From Burkholderiales bacterium (GTDB lineage Bacteria > Pseudomonadota > Gammaproteobacteria > Burkholderiales > Usitatibacteraceae), in contig JANXWW010000078.1 of the NCBI GenBank assembly GCA_025350945.1, positions 1-10,348 on the forward strand: a stretch of 10,348 bases of DNA, in the 5' to 3' direction. Under the pieces are notes generated by a model. It was not told the origin of the DNA and did not search any database. It saw only the letters and a list, made by a program, of their open reading frames with translations. The translations under genes were made by a program, and so were the position numbers. Below are positions 1 through 4,896 of the stretch, one piece after another (within the stretch, counting starts at the first letter, position 1; the number at the start of each line of letters is the position of its first letter).

Positions 1-593
1 ACACCCATTTTGATTTGATTGGCGTTGTCGGTACGACCGGTGGTGAGGTTTTCGACAATTTGGTCTGACTCAATAATTTCTAACGCAAACGGGATTTTGC
101 TATTGCCAAATTTTTGTTTAACGATTCGGATTAACACTTCGCCCGATTCGGCAATCGCGCCAATAATCAACCGCTCCAAATCTTCGAACGAATGTTTTCC
201 GTTTGCACTGCACGAATCTGCTTTTGACCAACGTTTCCATTGCGTCTCAATCGCGTCGTTGGTGGCTTGGTCAAGTTTGCCGCCGCGCTGCATTACCACT
301 TGCGCTTGAAACGAAATTCCGCTGCCAATCACATTATTTTTGATAATTCGCATCGCATTGGCGACGTAATCATTATCACGCACCAGTTGACGCGAGCGAT
401 TGCGCAACGTGCGCAAACTGGTGACCACTTCTGAATCAATTGAGGTCGATTGGGCAATCCAATCAGACGTGAGCCGATTAAATTGCGCGCCCGCAAACAT
501 GCGCTTCTGCATTGGCGCGGGCGCGGCTTTGGTTGCGGCAACCGGCGCGACAGGCGCTAAATCCCAAGCGCGTGGGCGGGCATATTTGCTCAT
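1..593 (-). CDS. Phage portal protein, lambda GpB type (N-terminal part, runs off the window edge)
   Basis: An open frame runs from an ATG at 593 to the left edge without a stop, giving the first 197 residues. After an Ala/Pro-rich leader (residues 1-30) comes the typical start of the lambda-type portal family: NRLTSDWIAQS, then TLRNRSRQLVRDNDYVANAM, then a stretch with NNVIGSGISFQAQ, and later SFEDLERLIIGAIAESGEVLIR. Portal proteins form the dodecameric ring at one head vertex through which terminase pumps DNA and to which the tail or neck attaches. Full members are around 500 residues, so more than half lies outside the window. The start ATG overlaps the stop of the upstream gene as ATGA, which implies translational coupling. 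No strong ribosome site precedes it. The family assignment rests on recognition of these conserved segments and is secure. Confidence 0.93.
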   Translation of the reverse strand, partial: MSKYARPRAWDLAPVAPVAATKAAPAPMQKRMFAGAQFNRLTSDWIAQSTSIDSEVVTSLRTLRNRSRQLVRDNDYVANAMRIIKNNVIGSGISFQAQVVMQRGGKLDQATNDAIETQWKRWSKADSCSANGKHSFEDLERLIIGAIAESGEVLIRIVKQKFGNSKIPFALEIIESDQIVENLTTGRTDNANQIKMG

Positions 594-1147
594 GGGTTAT
601 TCCATGCAATCGCGGTGAAGCGGCTGCTGTTTTTACCGCTATTTAGATTAGCTTTAGCGGCTTCAGCGGCGATTTGTGCGCGTAATTGGGCGCGTAAAGC
701 CAGCAACGAGTTCATGCTCTCTTTTTCAAGTGAGCGCGAGCCGATTTGATATTTCAGCACCAAATCACCGCTAATTCGAGCGGCGATTGCCGCTTCCAAC
801 ACGTCTAAATTTTTCTGCGCGACGCTACGATTATCAACCAACAAAACCGTTGCCGGATTGGGCGCGACAGTGATGCTGCCCGAATTTACCGTGTAACGCG
901 CCCCTGTTTTTTCAACCCACGACGACCAAGAGTAATCCATCGGCGCGTAGGCGGCTGTCACGCTTGGCGCGATTTGCGCGCGATGAAAATCGGTCGCCAG
1001 ATCGGCGGCGGTGGTAATTAAAATGACCGCGCCTGCAATGCGGGGCACCAGACTATATTTCAATGTCCAACCCGCCGATGGCGGATAGCTAACGACATTG
1101 GTGGAAAAATCCAATGTGTCGCCTGCGATGATTTTATTGAAATTCAT
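590..1147 (-). CDS. Putative head-tail connector-region protein, C-terminal half gpW-like in character
   Basis: This 185-residue protein has two parts. Residues 1-105 look beta-rich (GDTLDFS, YPPSAGWTLKYSLVP, YSWSSWVEKTGARYTV). Residues 110-165 look helical and contain YQIGSRSLEKESMNSLLALR followed by RAQLRAQIAAEAAKA. The second part resembles the short joining proteins encoded just before lambda-type portals, where YxIGxRSL leads into a helix. I recall phage proteins with the whole two-part layout at this locus, usually unnamed. Position supports a neck or connector role: lambda has gene W here, and this gene overlaps the portal start (ATGA). Its own ATG overlaps the stop of the 675-residue gene in the same way, so three genes are coupled. 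No catalytic motif, signal peptide or membrane segment is visible. The exact role is inferred. Confidence 0.72.
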   Translation of the reverse strand: MNFNKIIAGDTLDFSTNVVSYPPSAGWTLKYSLVPRIAGAVILITTAADLATDFHRAQIAPSVTAAYAPMDYSWSSWVEKTGARYTVNSGSITVAPNPATVLLVDNRSVAQKNLDVLEAAIAARISGDLVLKYQIGSRSLEKESMNSLLALRAQLRAQIAAEAAKANLNSGKNSSRFTAIAWNNP

Positions 1148-3171
1148 TCTTTGGGATTCCCAATTCTTGAGCCGGACACGTTTTCTGTTCCTGCACCGAT
1201 GCGATTTGCATTGACTTTTTCCGTCCCGACACCAATACGATCCGGGTTGACGTTTTCAATTGCGATTGCAATGCGATTTGCATTTAATTTTTCGTTTTGC
1301 AGGCCTAGCCTCGCGTTATTGATACGCTCGCCAAGTACAAAACGCGCCAAAGTTTCAAACACGGCAACAACGCCGAACAGCCCTACGGCAAAAATATTGC
1401 TAGGTGCTTCAACCGTTACCGCGCTGGCGCTTGCATCTTTTAATATTTGCGCTTGTACCAATTCAGGCGCATCAATCAGCACAGCGGCCGCCGTTGCACC
1501 GGCGCTAGTTGCTGCGTTCAAAATCGTGGCAAATTCAGTCGTATTTGCGGCCGCGTTAATGCTGCTGGCGGTGCTGATTATCGTTTGCTCAGGCGCGTCA
1601 GTGCTAGCGCTTGAAGCATTTATGGTTGAAACCGCAATGCCTGCAACGATCTCAGGCGCGTCGGTTATCGATGCGCTGATATTAATTGCCAGCGCACCAA
1701 CACTTGCACCGGCCTGCGTGACCTCTGCGGCATCGGTTAAAGCCGCTGCCAGGTTGCTGGCAACACTTGCCGCACCGGCTGTGAGCTCGGGCGCGTCAGT
1801 GAGCGCGGCGGCGGTGTTGATGCCGCTGGTGATGGTGCTTGCTGTTACTTCCGGCGCATCGGTTAGCGACGCACTGGTGTTGATTGTGAGCTGCCCGACG
1901 CTGGCATTGGCTTGCGTGGCTTCGGGTGCATCGGTTAAAGCCGCTGCCAGGTTGCTGGCAACACTTGCTGCACCGGCTGTTATCTCGCGCGCGTCAGTGA
2001 GCGCGGCGGCGGTGTTGATACTTGAAACAGCGCTGCCTGCAACGATTTCCGGCGCATCGGTTAGCGATGCACTTAGGTTGCTGCCTAGAACGACCGCCGC
2101 TAAGGCAAAACCAAAGTAGCTACCAAATATTGACGCGGGCGCGCTTGCAAAATCTCCGCCTGGAATGTTTTTACGCAACAACGAAATCATCTGCGTGTTG
2201 CGAGATTTTCCGGCATACGCATAGCCGTTTAAAACTGACGCGCCACGCCCGACCGATTGCAGCGTGACAAAGGTATAAAACGTGGCGCTCGTGGTTGCGC
2301 CGTTGGTGTCGGTGATCACAAACCGATAGGCCGTGCCGTTGTCCGATACCGCCAGCACAGCGCTGGTAAATGCGCCAGTAGAAGATGAAGAGCCGCTGTT
2401 GACCCACGCGCCAGCCGCGTTGCGCTTTTGCAATTGGTACGCCAACGTGCCCGTGCCAGTGGCGGTGACGCTGGTGCTGTAAGTTGCACCAGCTGCTACT
2501 GCACCTGTTTGCGGCTGCGCGCTAATAATCGGCAAGAGCGCGGGCGCATACGCAACCGTGATTGCGACCCATGGACGGCTGCCGCCGCCAGCGTCGGTTT
2601 TGGTTGTCGCGGTGCCCGTCGCGCCTGCAATAGCTTGATATGCGTATGCGCAAAAACTATTATTGTCGCTTGACGTGTTGCCGGTTGTGGCAAATCCTAG
2701 CGGCAAATGGTTCAGCGGCGCATCAATGCTGCTGGCCTGCATGGTGCTGTACGCGCGCAAGATAAAACAATTGTCCAGCGTCGTGACCACTGACGGCGCG
2801 ATCATCGCGGTCGAATTATTGGCCGTTCCGCTATTGATCGCTGAAACGTTGTAAGCGCTTGCCGCATTTTGTCCGCTTGCACGAAAAGCAATGGCAGCGA
2901 CAGCCTGCGATGTTGACAACGTGACAGAAATCGATGCGCCGTCCGTGCCGGTGGCGACTTTATCAAACACCGCGCCTTGATTGCTGGCGAATCCGTCTGC
3001 CCCTTGCTCGCGCTGCGTCCAGCCCACCGGGAACGTGACCGTGGCAGCAATGCTGGTGCCGATCACAATCGTGAGCAGCTCGCCCGCGTTTGCGGTAGGC
3101 AACGAAACAACAAACGTGGTGCCCGATGACTGTTTGCTACTGACGCAATCGCCTACCGGCGCGATTGCCAT
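1144..3171 (-). CDS. Modular repeat-rich putative virion or fibre protein (675 aa)
   Basis: Residues 1-210 look like an all-beta domain that I recall from phage and secreted proteins: a GWTQ motif near residue 50, alternating Ala/Thr/Ser strands, and a closing WVAITVAYAP. Residues 213-305 resemble a bacterial Ig-like domain (QPQTGAVAAGATYSTSV, then DNGTAYRFVITDTNGA). A linker follows with a hydrophobic patch (349-363). Residues 364-590 are an Ala/Ser/Thr-rich array built on TDAPE, mostly 21 residues apart. A second hydrophobic patch (593-613) and four 12-residue repeats around NANRI (627-675) end the protein. There is no signal peptide. It sits between terminase and portal in a coupled run: its ATG follows the preceding stop directly and its TGA overlaps the next ATG. 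A virion surface, fibre or adhesion role is plausible, but I do not recognise the full-length protein. Confidence 0.8.
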   Translation of the reverse strand: MAIAPVGDCVSSKQSSGTTFVVSLPTANAGELLTIVIGTSIAATVTFPVGWTQREQGADGFASNQGAVFDKVATGTDGASISVTLSTSQAVAAIAFRASGQNAASAYNVSAINSGTANNSTAMIAPSVVTTLDNCFILRAYSTMQASSIDAPLNHLPLGFATTGNTSSDNNSFCAYAYQAIAGATGTATTKTDAGGGSRPWVAITVAYAPALLPIISAQPQTGAVAAGATYSTSVTATGTGTLAYQLQKRNAAGAWVNSGSSSSTGAFTSAVLAVSDNGTAYRFVITDTNGATTSATFYTFVTLQSVGRGASVLNGYAYAGKSRNTQMISLLRKNIPGGDFASAPASIFGSYFGFALAAVVLGSNLSASLTDAPEIVAGSAVSSINTAAALTDAREITAGAASVASNLAAALTDAPEATQANASVGQLTINTSASLTDAPEVTASTITSGINTAAALTDAPELTAGAASVASNLAAALTDAAEVTQAGASVGALAINISASITDAPEIVAGIAVSTINASSASTDAPEQTIISTASSINAAANTTEFATILNAATSAGATAAAVLIDAPELVQAQILKDASASAVTVEAPSNIFAVGLFGVVAVFETLARFVLGERINNARLGLQNEKLNANRIAIAIENVNPDRIGVGTEKVNANRIGAGTENVSGSRIGNPKE
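1150..1293 (-). repeat. Four 12-residue (36 bp) C-terminal repeats
   Basis: Residues 627-674 read as four units: EKLNANRIAIAI, ENVNPDRIGVGT, EKVNANRIGAGT and ENVSGSRIGNPK. The consensus is E-(K/N)-(V/L)-N-x-(N/D)-R-I-(G/A)-x-(G/A)-T. They follow a predicted helical stretch (FETLARFVLGERINNARLGL). The period differs from the upstream 21-residue array, so this is a separate repeat family in the same protein. It may form a short fibrous or multimerising tail; its function is not known. Confidence 0.75.
1402..2082 (-). repeat. Eleven-unit, 21-residue protein repeat array inside the 675-aa gene
   Basis: The TDAPE-like core begins at residues 371, 392, 413, 437, 458, 479, 503, 524, 545, 566 and 587. 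The steps are 21, 21, 24, 21, 21, 24 and then 21 four times. A typical unit reads INTAAALTDAPELTAGAAS. The core is well kept in the first eight units (TDAPE, with TDARE and TDAAE variants) and decays in the last three (TEFAT, IDAPE, VEAPS), although the spacing stays exact. The two 24-residue steps fall at the same place in a larger duplicated block. Hydrophobic segments flank both ends of the array. The structure is unknown; solenoid or fibre-shaft folds are possible. Confidence 0.88.
1624..2019 (-). repeat. Tandem 198 bp higher-order duplication (2019..1822 and 1821..1624)
   Basis: Residues 385-450 and 451-516 are two copies of a 66-residue block, each holding three of the 21/24-residue units. 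The DNA around 1730-1830 and 1928-2028, offset by 198 bp, is close to identical. An unbroken run of about 41 identical bases starts at 1730/1928, and another of about 30 bases covers the GTCAGTGAGCGCGGCGGCGG segment. Elsewhere the copies have diverged, so the duplication looks fairly recent or partly homogenised by recombination. Confidence 0.85.
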
Positions 3172-3173
3172 TT

Positions 3174-3186
3174 TTTAACCTTGTGC
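3174..3186. repeat. 13 bp direct repeat, copy 1 (partner at 3990-4002)
   Basis: TTTAACCTTGTGC on the plus strand occurs here, at the end of the 270-aa gene, and again at 3990-4002 just before its start, 816 bp away. On the coding strand both copies supply CAAGGTTAAA as the ribosome site of a gene whose protein starts Met-Ala-Ile. The repeats bracket the 270-aa gene almost exactly. Confidence 0.7.
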
Positions 3187-3987
3187 TTCGATATAACTTC
3201 CGATGAGGCTGGTCGCGGCGGTTGTGGAAGGAATGAAAATAAGAAACGGCACGCATCCATTTGGCAAGCGCGGCGCACCGGCTAATAGTGAATCAATCGC
3301 ATTCGGCACATTGGCGGCGGTTAACTCGAGATCGGCAAGCACGCGATAAGCCACCAGGTTAATTGTGCCGGACGTCATTGTGGCTGACAACGTGAGCGTT
3401 TGGATTGAGCGCACGCCGTAATCACCGGCTTGCACGCCAATTTGATAAAACGCACCAGCTGCGGAAGCTGTAATGACCGTATCAGTATTGACGGCGCTGC
3501 GGCCTGCGATGTTTGCTGAGCTGGTGTAACCGAGCGTCACACTTGGCGCGCCTGCACCGGCTATCGCGCTTACTTCCAAACCAATGTAAACGCCTTTGCC
3601 ATTGATGCTTGAAGCCTCATCACGAGCGGGGAACGTGGCGCTGTTGATGGTCTGCGCGGTCGCGATCGTGGCGCTAAGTCCACCGTTATGCCAAAGTCGA
3701 TCGGCTAAAATTAATGTTCCCTGCTGCGCGGCTTGACCTTTGAATCTGGCAATCAATGACTCGCCCGATACCGGATCGGCACGAAATATTTGGCCGTTTA
3801 CCGGACCGCCGGAACTTGAAAGCGCTACTCCTGCTAGCGTGGTGTCATAGCTGCCCGCGCCAGGAATGCCGCCGATGCCCCAAAAGCTATGCGGACGGCC
3901 TACAACAAGCGTAGGCGATAACGCTTTGACAAAGCGTTGCGGTGGGCGAGCCCCGGCAATGACGTTGTCGAGTGTGGTAATGGCCAC
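3175..3987 (-). CDS. Putative phage virion structural protein (270 aa), GTG start
   Basis: The protein is rich in Ala, Gly, Thr and Ser with short predicted beta strands, as in virion proteins. It opens with AITTLDNVIAGARPPQRFVK and continues through WGIGGIPGAGSYDTTLAG, LILADRLWHNGG, YIGLEVSAI and FYQIGVQAGDYGVRSIQTL. I recall phage proteins of similar length with this order of motifs (a NPGAG-like turn, LxDRLxxxGG, then LQAGDxGVRxI) encoded in head gene clusters, but cannot name a characterised member. The start is GTG at 3987, preceded by CAAGGTTAAATC, a reasonable ribosome site. The stop is followed almost at once by the next ATG, and the gene's last codons form the next gene's ribosome site. 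There is no signal peptide, membrane segment or catalytic motif. A capsid-decoration or neck role is inferred only from company and composition. Confidence 0.75.
   Translation of the reverse strand: MAITTLDNVIAGARPPQRFVKALSPTLVVGRPHSFWGIGGIPGAGSYDTTLAGVALSSSGGPVNGQIFRADPVSGESLIARFKGQAAQQGTLILADRLWHNGGLSATIATAQTINSATFPARDEASSINGKGVYIGLEVSAIAGAGAPSVTLGYTSSANIAGRSAVNTDTVITASAAGAFYQIGVQAGDYGVRSIQTLTLSATMTSGTINLVAYRVLADLELTAANVPNAIDSLLAGAPRLPNGCVPFLIFIPSTTAATSLIGSYIEAQG
3920..3938 (-). other. Perfect 8 bp stem, 3 nt loop hairpin in early codons of the 270-aa gene
   Basis: AACGCTTT and AAAGCGTT flank a three-base loop, covering roughly codons 17-23 (QRFVKAL). Eight perfect pairs within about 70 nt of a GTG start could affect translation or mRNA stability. 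It may equally be a chance result of codon choice. No T-run follows it, so it is not a terminator. Confidence 0.55.
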
Positions 3988-3989
3988 GA

Positions 3990-4002
3990 TTTAACCTTGT
4001 GC
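3990..4002. repeat. 13 bp direct repeat, copy 2 (partner at 3174-3186)
   Basis: This second copy of TTTAACCTTGTGC lies in the 22 bp gap between the 65-aa gene and the GTG-started 270-aa gene. It carries that gene's AAGG ribosome site. Confidence 0.7.
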
Positions 4003-4009
4003 AAATGTT

Positions 4010-4207
4010 TTAAGTGGATTGCGCTAATGATTCTGCAAGCAACAAGGCTTTTTCATTTCGACGCTGGCTTGTCTGTTCCAAATAAATATCAGCCAATTTT
4101 TTTACATGAGCTAACGCCACGATCACCGTTGAATGCTCTTCATCGTCATGCGTGGCAATTGTGTTTAATAGCTCGTCTATTTTTGCGACTTTGGTTTTTA
4201 AATCCAT
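4010..4207 (-). CDS. Small helical hypothetical phage protein (65 aa)
   Basis: I do not recognise this protein. It is 65 residues long, charged and almost wholly helical in character (LKTKVAKIDELLNTIA, then VIVALAHVKKLADIYLEQ, then RRNEKALLLAESLA). It has no cysteine, glycine or proline, no signal peptide and no membrane segment. It could be a small scaffold, chaperone or adaptor. Its length is close to that of lambda gpW (68 aa), which occupies this general position, but the sequence does not look like gpW. A good ribosome site, AAAGGGATCAATC, lies just before the ATG, and the gene is tightly spaced (20 and 22 bp) between two virion-type genes on the same strand, which supports real expression. 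Confidence 0.7.
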   Translation of the reverse strand: MDLKTKVAKIDELLNTIATHDDEEHSTVIVALAHVKKLADIYLEQTSQRRNEKALLLAESLAQST

Positions 4208-4227
4208 GATTGATCCCTTTGAATTTT

Positions 4228-4827
4228 TTAAGGCATGCCGTGCGTGATTTGGTAGGTGGTCACAGTGACCGGCTGCGTATTGGCGATGGTGCTGTTGTCG
4301 ATGGCCATATCTCCGGTAAACGTAATATTGGCCGCGCTGGCGACGCCAGCGGATGACGCGACGCTCAGGGTTACCGTGGTGCCGGTGAACGCCAGCACCT
4401 TGGTGTTAACCAGAATACCTGTGCCATTGACCATGTCGCCCACAGCAACGCCAGTGGTGGCGGCAAAGGTCAACACGTTACCGGTTGCGGCCGTCAGCGC
4501 GCTGGTGGCGATCACTACGTTTTGTTTGATCGTGCCTTGGCGATGCGTGGTGGTAGCGGTGGAATCTTTAAGCCGATAGTGCCCCGCTACGCCACCCGCT
4601 GAGGCGGTGCCCGACCATGTTCCCAGCTTGGCTTTTACGCCTGCGGCCGCATTGCTCATCCAGTCGGACGGTAATGTCATTTGACACAGCAATGTGCCGG
4701 TGTCGGCAGCGGCGCAGTTAGCGGGTGGCGAGCCGGTGCGAATTTGCAACACGGGCGACGTGCCCACGGTGGTTTCGGCCTGGTCGAGCGTGGCATTTTG
4801 AACGGCAACTGAAACTTGTTCGGTCAT
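4228..4827 (-). CDS. Putative virion protein (199 aa) with an apparent inserted beta domain
   Basis: The flanks match a short phage virion-type family that I recall: residues 1-98 contain LDQAETTVGTSPVLQIRTG, LLCQMTLPSDWMSNAAAG, KAKLGTWSGTASAGG and HYRLKDST, and residues 172-199 contain GDMAIDNSTIANTQPVTVTTY. In related proteins, as I remember them, these two blocks are joined directly. Here about 70 residues (102-171) lie between them, with ATGNVLTFAATTGVAVGDMV, GTGILVNTKV and GTTVTLSVASSAG. That pattern is a small all-beta module seen in other phage structural proteins. No signal peptide or catalytic residues are seen. It is the first gene after the terminator behind the large terminase gene, and its ribosome site is weak (GGAAAAATC). 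A head, neck or decoration role is inferred from context. Confidence 0.72.
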   Translation of the reverse strand: MTEQVSVAVQNATLDQAETTVGTSPVLQIRTGSPPANCAAADTGTLLCQMTLPSDWMSNAAAGVKAKLGTWSGTASAGGVAGHYRLKDSTATTTHRQGTIKQNVVIATSALTAATGNVLTFAATTGVAVGDMVNGTGILVNTKVLAFTGTTVTLSVASSAGVASAANITFTGDMAIDNSTIANTQPVTVTTYQITHGMP

Positions 4828-4840
4828 GATTTTTCCAAAT

Positions 4841-4864
4841 AAAAAAAGCCCCGCGAACGGGGCT
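4841..4864 (-). terminator. Intrinsic terminator behind the large terminase gene
   Basis: On the coding strand a 7 bp GC-rich stem, AGCCCCG paired with CGGGGCT, closes a TTCG tetraloop and is followed directly by a run of seven T. It starts about 32 nt after the terminase stop and ends 14 bp before the next gene's ATG. The plus strand has no T-run after the stem, so it acts on minus-strand transcripts. Downstream virion genes would need antitermination, incomplete termination or their own promoter. Confidence 0.9.
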
Positions 4865-4896
4865 AAACACTTCTCAGGGAGGTACGCTTAAACGGG

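Noticed and set aside
19..309. Plus-strand frame of 96 codons at the left edge
   Set aside because: It lies opposite the clearly recognisable portal protein frame and is a shadow.
1402..2082. Regular spacing that could suggest a CRISPR array
   Set aside because: The period is about 63 bp with continuous degenerate similarity, no identical repeat/unique spacer structure, and an intact reading frame. It is a protein repeat array.
1151..2119. Long plus-strand open frame (322 codons) opposite the repeat protein
   Set aside because: It is the antisense shadow of the repeat array. Its repetitive Ala/Ser/Val composition mirrors the minus-strand repeats, and it has no neighbouring plus-strand genes.
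4010..4207. 65-aa protein as a gpW homologue
   Set aside because: Length and location fit, but the sequence lacks the gpW-like features I know. The C-terminal half of the 185-aa protein is a better candidate.
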